From assembly GCF_014287895.1 (NCBI RefSeq), contig NZ_JACOPP010000001.1, forward strand, positions 124,001-188,000: DNA of 64,000 bases, read 5' to 3'. A program made the translations under genes and the position numbers. The stretch is from Lawsonibacter hominis. Its GTDB lineage: Bacteria > Bacillota > Clostridia > Oscillospirales > Oscillospiraceae. Position 1 is the stretch's first letter, and every line of letters starts with the position of its first letter. The notes beneath the pieces were generated by a model. It was not told the origin of the DNA, did not search any database, and saw nothing but the letters and a program-made list of their open reading frames with translations. This document shows positions 51,120 through 59,653 of this stretch, piece after piece.

Positions 51120-52184
51120 TTAAGCCGCCTTGGTATCAGCTTTCACACTGAACCGGCGAAACTCCGAGATCGTGACATACTGCTCATAGATATCAGGATG
51201 GTCCAGTTTCAACCGGTCCAGATTGTCTTTGTCGATGTTAGGCTTCCGCACCGGATTGTAGGTGACCGTATAATTTACGCCGTCCTGCTGGCAAATGGCT
51301 TTGCAGCTCTTGCCCATTTCGGCAATCAATGCTCCTTTCAGCCGTTGCATATCCGCATCGATTTCCTTGCTGTTCTTTTCAGCACGTTTCTTTTCTTCTT
51401 GGAGCTGGAGATACCGCATCAGCTTGGCAGTCAGAGAATAATCAAAGGTCACCACAGGGGCGTCCTTATCCGCAGGACCCGTATGCCGGCGCACGCTTTC
51501 AATTACAAGATCGCCCTCCTCGGTATAGGGCGGCGGTGTTTTGGCAAGGACATAGTTCTCCCAGAAATGTTGTTCCAAGAAAATCATCTCATCCTCATAA
51601 GCCTCGTCGCGGCGAATCTCACGAATGATGGTTTCTTCCTCGTTGTTGCCGTACAGACAGCAGAAGAAGCAGCGATCCACATTCATAACGGCCATGTAAT
51701 GGCGCCCCTGGGTTTCGTAGTAGACCGGAACAGTTTCTTCCCCGTTCAGCCACCAGTGATCCTTGGCATTGTAGTTCGTGGTTTTGATTTCCAGAATTGC
51801 GGTCGTACCATCCGGAAGTTCCACAAAGTAGTCCACATCCGCCAGCATCCAGGGATACTTGGGGTGCTGGAACATCTTCTTGACCTGATATATCTTGTAG
51901 CCGGTCCGATGCTGGAAAATTTTCGCCACTAGCGGCTCCAGCAGATGCCCCATTTCCAGAGCAACCCAGTTTTCTTCGTTGTCCTCAACCGCTGCAATAT
52001 TCAGCTTGTCGTAGTACAGGTCACGGGCCGTCCGCCAGGGTGATATACCCAGCAGCGCAGCCACATCACTGCCACCAATTCCTTTTCGCCGATAAGCGAG
52101 CCATTCCTTTTCGGATAAGCCTGCGGTCTCGACCAGTACCTGCGGTTGATGCGCTTCCTTCAATGCCGCACAGCTATCCGGCAT
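51120..52184 (-). CDS. YqaJ-family exonuclease (lambda-exonuclease-like)
   Basis: About 354 residues. It has the YqaJ core: RRKGIGGSDVAALLGISPW, LEMGHLLEPLVAKIF, ADVDYFVELPDG and ILEIKTTNY, giving the D-(E)xK nuclease site. The C-terminal part is helical. Such nucleases resect DNA ends for a single-strand annealing partner. The ATG at 52184 has GGAGGGGGTG upstream; a longer frame to 52283 overlaps the small gene before it. Confidence 0.85.
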   Translation of the reverse strand: MPDSCAALKEAHQPQVLVETAGLSEKEWLAYRRKGIGGSDVAALLGISPWRTARDLYYDKLNIAAVEDNEENWVALEMGHLLEPLVAKIFQHRTGYKIYQVKKMFQHPKYPWMLADVDYFVELPDGTTAILEIKTTNYNAKDHWWLNGEETVPVYYETQGRHYMAVMNVDRCFFCCLYGNNEEETIIREIRRDEAYEDEMIFLEQHFWENYVLAKTPPPYTEEGDLVIESVRRHTGPADKDAPVVTFDYSLTAKLMRYLQLQEEKKRAEKNSKEIDADMQRLKGALIAEMGKSCKAICQQDGVNYTVTYNPVRKPNIDKDNLDRLKLDHPDIYEQYVTISEFRRFSVKADTKAA

Positions 52185-52186
52185 AC

Positions 52187-52342
52187 TCAGCACCCCCTCC
52201 TCGTCGGGCGAGGAACGACATGCGCCTTCATTACCGGGCACCGCCTCTTGATGGGCTGCTGCAGTTTCTTGAACTGCCTCCAACTCTCGTTCAATTTTTT
52301 CTCTTTCACCATGATGTCATGGTTCAGCATTTTCGTGTTCAT
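52187..52342 (-). CDS. Small basic protein, 51 residues, first gene of the long leftward operon
   Basis: Starts MNTKMLNHDIMVKEKKLNES after AGGT at proper spacing and ends in a basic, Pro-rich tail. Its stop is 2 bp before the YqaJ start. Possibly a leader or a DNA-binding microprotein; no family recognised. Confidence 0.5.
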   Translation of the reverse strand: MNTKMLNHDIMVKEKKLNESWRQFKKLQQPIKRRCPVMKAHVVPRPTRRGC

Positions 52343-53104
52343 TTGCATACCTGCCTTTCTGATTTTTGATATATCCTCAAAGCCGTTTCCGGCATTTGGG
52401 CAAAAAAATAAGCGAGGTTGACTGCGGCATACGCCTGCTGTCCACAGCAACCTGTGAACCAAAGTCATCCTCGCCAATAGGGAATGGGCATTCCCTGAAA
52501 ATAGAAAAAGCCAGTAATATACCGACCCATACGGGCGCAGTAATACTACTGGCACAAGTACAATCTTAACTGCGTGTGCAATGCGGGCTTTTGGCCTGCG
52601 GTACAGAACTTATGTCTGTATCCCATACGGGAAGCGCACAAAAATCAATTACAAAGCAAGTTTAGCACAATATATAGTATTAGTCAAGTATTGTTGTCTA
52701 CATATAGCGTCTTAATTGTTTCTTCGTATCTGTCTGAGAATAAAAAATAGGAATCTGCAGAATTCAACTCGTTCCGTCCCTATATATAAAGCGTATAGAC
52801 ATGGCGTGTGGTTCCACTGCCTGTCTGTTCGCCTTTTGTACCTTGACAACCCCCATAACCTTTTCCATTGGAGTTATACAGGGGTCGTGGATAGTGTGTG
52901 ATGACTGCATGGAGCACGCCCACGACTGAAATGCTGCACAGCAGTTGCCTGAAAATACGCGGCGGAAAAACCCGGCGCAGGAAATGGCCTTTGGAAGAGA
53001 CCTGATACTTCCCGATAAATTTGAATGACTTCATTGTTTTTGTTGAAAACCTTTCCCTACAAACAGTAGAGGATATATGTAATTGCAAATAAAGGAGGGC
53101 AATT
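52343..53104. other. Non-coding divergent control region of the element
   Basis: No convincing gene in either direction. It contains the leftward promoter at 52659-52687, a leader of about 310 bases, inverted GCCAGTA (52510-52516) / TACTGGC (52547-52553), and the decamer CCCATACGGG twice (52527-52536, 52622-52631). The right half, 52690-53104, leads into the excisionase gene. No origin of transfer could be recognised. Confidence 0.6.
52659..52687 (-). promoter_or_regulatory. Main leftward promoter of the element operon
   Basis: On the minus strand TTGACT (52682-52687), a 17-base AT-rich spacer, and TAAACT (52659-52664). It precedes the long array of same-strand genes from 52342 downwards. 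Confidence 0.75.
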
Positions 53105-53305
53105 ATGGAGAAAAGAAAACCCAATGACCTTTCGCCTGAGCAGTGCTTGGCGGTAGATACGGAATCGCTCTGCAAGCTGCTCGACTGCGGGCGGCACACT
53201 GCCGTTCAGATCGGCGACCTTGCCCATGCTCGCATCACCATGAATTCTCGTGTCCTTTGGAGCGTTCAGCGCGTAAAGGAATATCTTTACGAGATTTCAT
53301 GCTGA
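53105..53305 (+). CDS. Excisionase-like small DNA-binding protein
   Basis: A 66-residue winged-helix/HTH_17 protein: LAVDTESLCKLLDCGRHTAVQIGDLAHARITMNSRVLWSVQRVKEYLYE. This is the standard form of Xis proteins next to tyrosine integrases. AAAGGAGGG precedes the ATG. It lies 57 bp upstream of the integrase, so it likely steers the reaction to excision. Confidence 0.82.
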   Translation: MEKRKPNDLSPEQCLAVDTESLCKLLDCGRHTAVQIGDLAHARITMNSRVLWSVQRVKEYLYEISC

Positions 53306-53362
53306 CAGAATCCTGCCCACCAGGGGCGCAACAGCACACCAACCATCGGGAGGTATCAATTT

Positions 53363-54592
53363 ATGCCCAAAATTAGAAAAGACAACAAAGGCCGCAATCT
53401 CCGGCCAGGCGAAACCCAGCGTTCAGACGGCAACTATATGTTTGTCTATATGCTGGGGAAAAAGAAAAAGTACATTTACGATACTGACTTAGCCGCTCTT
53501 CGCGCAAAAGAAAAGCAACTCACGAAAGATGCCGATGACGGCGTTCGTACCCAAGAGGCCATGAAAATCACCCTAAATGACATGTTCAAAGTTCTCATGG
53601 ATACGAAACTCCAGTTGAAGGCTTCCACGCGGGCAAATTACGAATACCTTTGGAGCAGTTATATTAAGGACGAGCCATTTGCTAACACTCCGCTGCCCAA
53701 TATTCGTAAAAGTGATATCCTGACATTTTACACTAAGCTTTTGAAAAAGGGCTTTGCAATCAACTCGCTGGAAAGCATCAATAATCTGGTTCATCCCGCA
53801 CTTGAATTGGCAGTCGATGATGACTATATCCGAAAGAACCCCAGCAAGGGTGTTTACCGTTCTCTAAAATCCGAGGGAAGCGGAAAGCCTGCAAAAACAA
53901 GGATTGCGTTGACCAAGGAGCAGCAGAAGAACTTCCTGCGCTTCATTTCCAAATCGCCGATGTATAGTCACTGGCTGCCCGTCATGGTCGTGCTGCTTGG
54001 TACGGGACTGCGTGTGGGAGAGTGTACTGGGTTAACCAAAAACGATGTGGATCTGGAGAACAACACTATCTCCGTGAATCATAACTTGATTTATCGGGTC
54101 ATTGATGGGAAAGCAGACTTTCACATTACTACTCCCAAAACGGCAAGCGGTACTCGCACTATTCCCATCCTGTATCCGGAGGTTGCCGAACAGCTCCGTG
54201 CGCTGATTGAAGTGATGGACGCCTTGTATCCGGAGGATCTCGTGATGAATGGATATCATGGTTTCATCTTCCGAAACCGCTCTGGTTACTTTCTCAGTGC
54301 CCACAACATCAACCGGGCCATTGAGCGCATCTCCATCGCCTACAACGCCGAAGAAATGGATCAAGCAGAATTGGAAGACCGTGAGCCGAGTCTATTGCCT
54401 CATTTCAGCGTACATAATTTACGGCACACCTTCTGCACCAGACTTTGCGAGAGCACAAACGACATTAAGTTCATCCAGCAAGTAATGGGACATGCTGATT
54501 TCTCCACCACCATGGACATCTACACCCATATCACGCAGGAAAACATGAAGGAAAAAGCAGAAGTGATCAAGGGCAATTTGGTGCTGATGTGA
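53363..54592 (+). CDS. Tyrosine integrase
   Basis: A 409-residue Tn916-type recombinase: N-terminal arm-binding domain (1-70), core-binding SAM-like domain (70-175) and catalytic domain with Arg217 (GTGLRVGE), Lys259 (TPKT), His351 and Arg354 (HNLRHTF), His377 (GHAD) and nucleophile Tyr387 (MDIYTHI). All catalytic residues are present, so it should be active. The ATG at 53363 follows CGGGAGG. It is the last element gene before lysS, so this is the right end. Confidence 0.95.
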   Translation: MPKIRKDNKGRNLRPGETQRSDGNYMFVYMLGKKKKYIYDTDLAALRAKEKQLTKDADDGVRTQEAMKITLNDMFKVLMDTKLQLKASTRANYEYLWSSYIKDEPFANTPLPNIRKSDILTFYTKLLKKGFAINSLESINNLVHPALELAVDDDYIRKNPSKGVYRSLKSEGSGKPAKTRIALTKEQQKNFLRFISKSPMYSHWLPVMVVLLGTGLRVGECTGLTKNDVDLENNTISVNHNLIYRVIDGKADFHITTPKTASGTRTIPILYPEVAEQLRALIEVMDALYPEDLVMNGYHGFIFRNRSGYFLSAHNINRAIERISIAYNAEEMDQAELEDREPSLLPHFSVHNLRHTFCTRLCESTNDIKFIQQVMGHADFSTTMDIYTHITQENMKEKAEVIKGNLVLM

Positions 54593-54603
54593 AAATTACA
54601 AAA

Positions 54604-54640
54604 AAGGGCAAATCCGCATCTCAAACGCGGATTTGCCCTT
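54604..54640 (+). terminator. Terminator after the integrase
   Basis: Perfect 14-bp arms AAGGGCAAATCCGC and GCGGATTTGCCCTT around a 9-base loop. The remaining 54641-54759 stretch up to lysS presumably contains the attachment site (AT-rich with repeated GTTGTA), but no partner copy is in the window. Confidence 0.85.
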
Positions 54641-54759
54641 CATTTTGGCCCGTCTGGTGTCGTCTGGTTTCAAGCAAAAGTTGTAAAAAAGTTGTAGTTG
54701 TAAGCCCCTTTTACTTCATCTTGTGCTGTCCGCTTCCATCAGGCACTACATATTGTGTT

Positions 54760-56265
54760 TTACTTGTCCAATGGCTTCATTGTGGGGAACAGGATCACGT
54801 CCCGGATGGAGTCGGAATTGGTCAGCATCATGACGCAACGGTCAATGCCGATGCCCATGCCGCCCGTGGGAGGCAGACCATACTCCAGGGCGGTGATGAA
54901 ATCCTCGTCCATCATACCGGCCTCGTCGTTGCCCGCGTCGCGCAGGGCGATCTCGTGCTCGAAGCGGCCCCGCTGGTCAATGGGATCGTTGAGCTCGGAG
55001 AAGGCGTTTGCAAACTCACAGTGGTTGATGAACAGCTCAAAGCGCTCCGTCAGGCGGGGGTCCTTGGGAGAGCGCTTGGTCAGGGGGGAGACCTCCACCG
55101 GATACATGGTGATGAAGGTGGGCTGGATCAGCTTCTCCTCCACCCGCTGGTCGAACGCCTCATACAAAGCGGTGCCCCAGGTGCGCTCGCAGCCTTCCAG
55201 GTCGACGCCCGCGGCTTCCACGGCTTTGCAGGCCTGCTCGTCATCCGAGACGGCGTCGAAGTCCACGCCCACATAGTCCCGAACGGCGTCGATCATGGTC
55301 AGCCGCTTCCAGCCGGGCGTCAGGTCGATCTCCTCGCCCAGCCAACGGACGTTGTAGCCGCCCAGGATATCCTTGGCGGCGGTGGACAGAACGCCCTCGG
55401 CAATGTCCATCATATCATGGAAGTCGGCATAGGCCTCGTAGAGCTCGATGGTGGTGAATTCCGGATTGTGCTTGGGGTCCATGCCCTCGTTGCGGAAGAT
55501 GCGGCCGATCTCATACACCCGCTCGAAGCCGCCCACCACCAGGCGCTTGAGGTGCAGCTCGGTGGCGATGCGCATATACATGTCGATGTCCAGCGTATTG
55601 TGATGGGTGATGAAAGGCCGGGCGGTGGCGCCGCCGGAAATGGTATTGAGGACCGGGGTCTCCACCTCCAGGTAGCTGCGCGCGTCCAGATAGGCGCGCA
55701 CATGCTTGATAAAGGCGGTGCGGATCTGGAAGGCGCGGCGCACGTCCTCGTTCATGATCAGGTCCACATAGCGCTGACGGTAACGGGTCTCCTTGTCGGT
55801 CAGGCCGTGGAACTTCTCCGGCAGGGGCAGCAGGGACTTGGAGAGCAGCGTCACCCGGCGGGCCTTCACGGAGATCTCGCCCCGCTTGGTCTGGAACACT
55901 TCGCCCTCCACGCCGACGATATCACCGATGTCGGTCTTCTTGAACTTGGCAAAGGCCTCCTCCCCCAGCTCGTCGATGCGCACATAGAGCTGGATGCGGC
56001 CTTTGACGTCCTGAAGATCACAGAAAACCGCCTTGCCCATGCCCCGCTTGGACATGATGCGCCCGGCCACGGAGACCGTTTTGCCCTCCAGGGCCTCAAA
56101 ACCGGCCTTGATGTCGGCGGAGCGGTGGGTCACGTTGTACTTGGTGATCTGGAAGGGGTCCTGCCCCGCGTCCTGCAGCTCCTTGAGCTTGGAACGGCGG
56201 ATCTGGCGCAGTTCAGACAGGGTTTCTTCCATGGGCTCGTTGACGTTTCTCTCTTCAGTAGACAT
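54760..56265 (-). CDS. lysS: Lysyl-tRNA synthetase, class II
   Basis: A 501-residue housekeeping enzyme that charges tRNA-Lys. It has an N-terminal anticodon-binding OB fold (SVAGRIMSKRGMGKAVFCDL) and the three class II motifs: RYRQRYVDLI, FRNEGMDPKHNPEFTTIELYEAYAD and GLPPTGGMGIGIDR. Length and motifs are normal. It follows greA by 17 bp in the same operon. The 3' end faces the integrase across about 170 bases. Confidence 0.98.
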   Translation of the reverse strand: MSTEERNVNEPMEETLSELRQIRRSKLKELQDAGQDPFQITKYNVTHRSADIKAGFEALEGKTVSVAGRIMSKRGMGKAVFCDLQDVKGRIQLYVRIDELGEEAFAKFKKTDIGDIVGVEGEVFQTKRGEISVKARRVTLLSKSLLPLPEKFHGLTDKETRYRQRYVDLIMNEDVRRAFQIRTAFIKHVRAYLDARSYLEVETPVLNTISGGATARPFITHHNTLDIDMYMRIATELHLKRLVVGGFERVYEIGRIFRNEGMDPKHNPEFTTIELYEAYADFHDMMDIAEGVLSTAAKDILGGYNVRWLGEEIDLTPGWKRLTMIDAVRDYVGVDFDAVSDDEQACKAVEAAGVDLEGCERTWGTALYEAFDQRVEEKLIQPTFITMYPVEVSPLTKRSPKDPRLTERFELFINHCEFANAFSELNDPIDQRGRFEHEIALRDAGNDEAGMMDEDFITALEYGLPPTGGMGIGIDRCVMMLTNSDSIRDVILFPTMKPLDK

Positions 56266-56282
56266 GGTAGCTGCTCCTTACT

Positions 56283-56756
56283 TTACTTTTGAATCTCTAA
56301 GATCTGATACCTTAATAAACCGGCCGGCGCTTCCACGTAGACCTCGTCGCCCACGGCCCGCCCCAGCAGAGCCCGTCCAAACGGGGAGTCCTCGGAGATG
56401 CGGCCGTTCATGGGGTCGGCCTCCTGAGAACCCACCACCTGATAGCGCTCCTCTTCGTTGAACTCCAGGTCCAGCACCTTGATGCTGGAGCCCAGACGGA
56501 CCGCGTTGGGATCCTGCTCGTGCTCTTCGATGACCACGCAGTTCTGCAGGATATTCTCCACCTCCGCGATGCGGGAGTAGAGTTTGCCCTGCTCGTTTTT
56601 CGCCTCGTCGTACTCGCTGTTCTCGCTCAAATCGCCGAAGGAGCGCGCCTCCTTGATCTGGTCGGCCACCTCTTTCTCGCGGACCGTCTTCAGATAAACG
56701 AGCTCCTTTTTGAGCTCCTCCAAGCGCTCAGCGCTCAGTTTGAATTCCTTCGCCAT
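56283..56756 (-). CDS. greA: Transcription elongation factor GreA
   Basis: A 157-residue factor that rescues backtracked RNA polymerase. The N-terminal coiled coil holds the acidic tip ARSFGDLSENSEYDEAK; the C-terminal domain follows (DPMNGRISEDSPFGRALLGR). The ATG at 56756 gives the usual MAKEFKLSAE start; the longer frame is rejected. greA-lysS is a common Clostridia gene order. Confidence 0.97.
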   Translation of the reverse strand: MAKEFKLSAERLEELKKELVYLKTVREKEVADQIKEARSFGDLSENSEYDEAKNEQGKLYSRIAEVENILQNCVVIEEHEQDPNAVRLGSSIKVLDLEFNEEERYQVVGSQEADPMNGRISEDSPFGRALLGRAVGDEVYVEAPAGLLRYQILEIQK

Positions 56757-56871
56757 GTTGTTCGCGCACACCTTTCCTGTTATGCTTTCCGTCTGATTCT
56801 CTTTGGCAGAAACAGGTCTCCTGCCGACCTGCAAAATGCTGAAAGGATATGGTTTCTCACATTAATACGAT

Positions 56872-56900
56872 ATTATATGTAGTTTCCCCCATCCTGTCAA
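56872..56900 (-). promoter_or_regulatory. Promoter of greA-lysS
   Basis: On the minus strand TTGACA (56895-56900), 17-base spacer, TATAAT (56872-56877): full consensus. Confidence 0.9.
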
Positions 56901-56901
56901 G

Positions 56902-57612
56902 TCAATTTGCTTCTAAAATTTGTATATTCGCAAGATCCAGACGTCCCTCCTCCCACAAAAGCGCCAGCAGCGGCAGCCCTTCCGCCGTCCGGCATTCCAG
57001 CCCGGGGGGAGGGCCAAGCGCCAGCGCGCCCAGGTCCGGGACCGCCCCAAAGAGCTTCAGCGCGCCGCGGACATCCGCCGCCGGGGCAAAGCAGAGCACG
57101 GCGTGGGGCGTTACCCCCGCCTCCGGCTCCACCACCGGCGCGCCGTAGGCGCAGCGCAGGTATCCCGCCAGCTCCCTTCCCCCCGCCGGAGCGTCGACGA
57201 TCAGGGTACGCACATGCCGGCACAGCTGTTCGGCCGCCTGGAACAGGGGCCGGTTGACCCGCGTCCCCGCCAGAGACACCGCCGCCTGCCCGGGGGCGAT
57301 CCCCTGCCGCTTCAGCGCGGCCAGGGCCAAGGGCGCGGCCAGGGCCTGACACAGGGCCGCGGCGCTCACGCGCTGCAGCCCCGCCGCCTCCAGCAGCGGC
57401 CAGCCCGCAAATCCCTCCTGCGCCAGCACCCGCCGCACCCCCGCCCGGCACAGCAGCTCGGCCGCACGTTCCAGCCGGCGCTCCAGCTTCCGCTGTGCCA
57501 GCGCGTCCGGTGCGGGTACCCCCGCCCGCAGCACGGTCATGCCCGCCAGCTGCGTCCGTTCCAGTACCGGCCGGCGCCCCCGCCTGTCCTCCCGCACCAG
57601 CCAGCCCACCAT
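56902..57612 (-). CDS. Hypothetical protein, 236 residues
   Basis: Very GC-rich and rich in Ala, Leu and Arg. It starts MVGWLVREDRRGRRPVLERT. Alternating strand/helix pattern (VRRVLAQEGF, VRTLIVDAPAGGRELAGYL, APVVEPEAGVTPHAVLCFAP) suggests a Rossmann-like fold. Single codons before the greA promoter end it. An overlapping frame on the same strand is longer in one direction but of repetitive Gly/Ala composition, so this frame was chosen. Function not recognised; relatives upstream of greA in this order are plausible. Confidence 0.65.
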   Translation of the reverse strand: MVGWLVREDRRGRRPVLERTQLAGMTVLRAGVPAPDALAQRKLERRLERAAELLCRAGVRRVLAQEGFAGWPLLEAAGLQRVSAAALCQALAAPLALAALKRQGIAPGQAAVSLAGTRVNRPLFQAAEQLCRHVRTLIVDAPAGGRELAGYLRCAYGAPVVEPEAGVTPHAVLCFAPAADVRGALKLFGAVPDLGALALGPPPGLECRTAEGLPLLALLWEEGRLDLANIQILEAN

Positions 57613-57806
57613 TCCCCATCACCTCGGGACAAGGATATGCGCGCCGCGATGGGATATGACCGCCCTTTTTTGCAGAAACTTTACCTTGCCTTACCACAGC
57701 TTTTCATTTCTTTACCCGCGCCTGGTAGCGCCCGGCGCTCCGCTTCGGGTATCATGGGGACTGTCCGCAAGACAAAGAATCGTATCTGTATTGGAGGAAA
57801 ATCTGA

Positions 57807-59381
57807 ATGAATTGGAACAGACCCCTGGCCGTTTCTCTGGCGGCCCTGACCCTGTGCGGCAGTCTGGCCGCCTGCAGCGGCGGCACCGCCGACAACGCGC
57901 AGACCAGCGCCCTCCCTGCCGCCGCCCCCGTGTCCCTCTCCGCCGCTTCCGCCCAGCCCGCACAGACGAAGGCCCCCAAGTACGTGTTCCTGTTCATCGG
58001 CGACGGCATGAGCTATCCCCAGATCCAGTCCACCGCCGATTACCTGGGCGCCCTGGCCGACGAGGACTACTTGAACGCTCAGCCCAGCCTGGACGACAAC
58101 ATGGGCGCCAAGCTGGACGGTCCTTCCTATCTGAATTTTATGAATTTTGAGACCGCCGGTTCCGCGGTGACCTTTGATTCCAACAGCTTTGCTCCCGACT
58201 CCGCCTCCACCGCCACCTCCATCTCCACCGGCCACAAGACCTATTCCGGTACCATCAACATGGACGAGACCGGCACCGTAGCCTATGAGACCATCAGCGA
58301 AAAGCTGAAGGATCAGCTGGGCTGGAAGATCGGCGTGGTCTCCTCCGTCAACCTCAACCACGCCACCCCCGCCGCCTTCTACGCCCACCAGCAAAGCCGC
58401 GGCAGCTACTATGAGATCGGTCTGGAACTGGTCGACTCCGGCTTCGAGTATTTTGCCGGCGGCGGTCTGCTCAAGCCCACCGGTTCCGACAAAAACAAGG
58501 AGAGCCTGTACGACCTGGCTGAGAAAGCGGGCTATAACGTGGTCACCACGCAGGCCGAGGCTGAGAAGGTCACCAGCGGCCCCGTCATCCTCATCGACGA
58601 GAACCTGGCCGATTCCAGCGCCATGGCTTATGAGCTGGACCGTACCGACGCCATGTGGTCTCTGGCCGATTATGTGGAAAAGGGCATCGAGGTCCTGGAC
58701 AACGATAAGGGCTTCTTCATGATGTGCGAAGGCGGCAAGGTCGACTGGGCCTGCCACGCCAACGACGCCGCCTCCACCATCAACGACACCATGGCCCTGG
58801 CCGATGCGGTACAGGTCGCCATCGACTTCGCCAAGGAGCACGCCGACGAGACGCTGATCCTGGTGACCGGCGACCACGAGACCGGCGGTCTCACCATCGG
58901 CTTCGCCGGCACCGACTATGATACCTACCTGACCCTGCTGAACAGCCAGAAGATCTCCTACGCCAAGTACGACAGCGACTACGTGGCCGCCTACAAAGAG
59001 AAGAAGGCCTCCTTTGAGACCGTCCTGGCCGACATCGAAACGCTCTTTGGCCTGAAGACCCAGGGCAAGGAGGGCGACAAGCTGGTGCTCACCGAGTACG
59101 AGCAGAGCCAGCTCAAGGCCGCCTACGAAAAGAGCATCAACGGTACCGCCGCCAGCCAGTACGAGCAGGCCGAGTACGTGCTCTACGGCACCTATGAGCC
59201 CCTGACCGTCACCATCACCCACATCCTCAACAACAAATCCGGCGTCTCCTTCACTTCCTACAGCCACACTGGCCTTCCGGTCCCGGTCCTGGCCGAAGGC
59301 GCGGGCGCTGAGGTCTTCAACGGCTACTACGACAACACCGCCATCTTCAGCAAGCTTGCTGAGATGCTGGGTGTGAAATAA
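57807..59381 (+). CDS. Alkaline phosphatase, lipoprotein
   Basis: A 524-residue secreted enzyme releasing phosphate from monoesters. Lipobox LAAC with Cys23 anchors it to the membrane. Catalytic motifs: IGDGMS (64-69), DSASTATSISTGHKT (from 131; nucleophile Ser132), GKVDWACHANDA, and GDHETGG; a distal HTGLPVPV supplies the last zinc His. The ATG follows GGAGGAAAA. It stands alone between terminators; no Pho box was seen. Confidence 0.93.
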   Translation: MNWNRPLAVSLAALTLCGSLAACSGGTADNAQTSALPAAAPVSLSAASAQPAQTKAPKYVFLFIGDGMSYPQIQSTADYLGALADEDYLNAQPSLDDNMGAKLDGPSYLNFMNFETAGSAVTFDSNSFAPDSASTATSISTGHKTYSGTINMDETGTVAYETISEKLKDQLGWKIGVVSSVNLNHATPAAFYAHQQSRGSYYEIGLELVDSGFEYFAGGGLLKPTGSDKNKESLYDLAEKAGYNVVTTQAEAEKVTSGPVILIDENLADSSAMAYELDRTDAMWSLADYVEKGIEVLDNDKGFFMMCEGGKVDWACHANDAASTINDTMALADAVQVAIDFAKEHADETLILVTGDHETGGLTIGFAGTDYDTYLTLLNSQKISYAKYDSDYVAAYKEKKASFETVLADIETLFGLKTQGKEGDKLVLTEYEQSQLKAAYEKSINGTAASQYEQAEYVLYGTYEPLTVTITHILNNKSGVSFTSYSHTGLPVPVLAEGAGAEVFNGYYDNTAIFSKLAEMLGVK

Positions 59382-59424
59382 ATCGCATCCTTCTTCCTCT
59401 CCTGCACGGACCAACCCACAGACA

Positions 59425-59456
59425 CCGGGCGGGCCGCAGAAATGCGGCCCGCCCGG
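59425..59456 (+). terminator. Hairpin with GAAA tetraloop after the phosphatase
   Basis: Fourteen-base perfect arms CCGGGCGGGCCGCA and TGCGGCCCGCCCGG around GAAA. No T-run follows. The rest of 59457-59653 is GC-rich with several short hairpins and no gene. Confidence 0.7.
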
Positions 59457-59653
59457 GTATTCTCGAACCGGCGGCTTTGCCGCTGATCCGGGAAAGCCTC
59501 GTCCCGCTGCGGAAGGCCCCCTGACGGGTTCCGAGCGCAGCCGCCCGCAGTACGCGGCCGTTGGCGGCTGCGCCGCTTTATGGGCGCGGTGCGCCCCTTT
59601 CGGGTGAACCCGGCGGGCCATTTGGTCCGCCTGCCAATTACAGAAGAAAAGGA

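Noticed and set aside
52780..53199. Minus-strand reading frame of 139 codons across the xis leader
   Set aside because: It overlaps the well-supported excisionase gene and has low-complexity Ser-rich translation without a ribosome site.
54589..56292. Plus-strand frame of 567 codons opposite lysS
   Set aside because: It is the mirror of a GC-rich conserved gene; the minus strand encodes an intact lysyl-tRNA synthetase.
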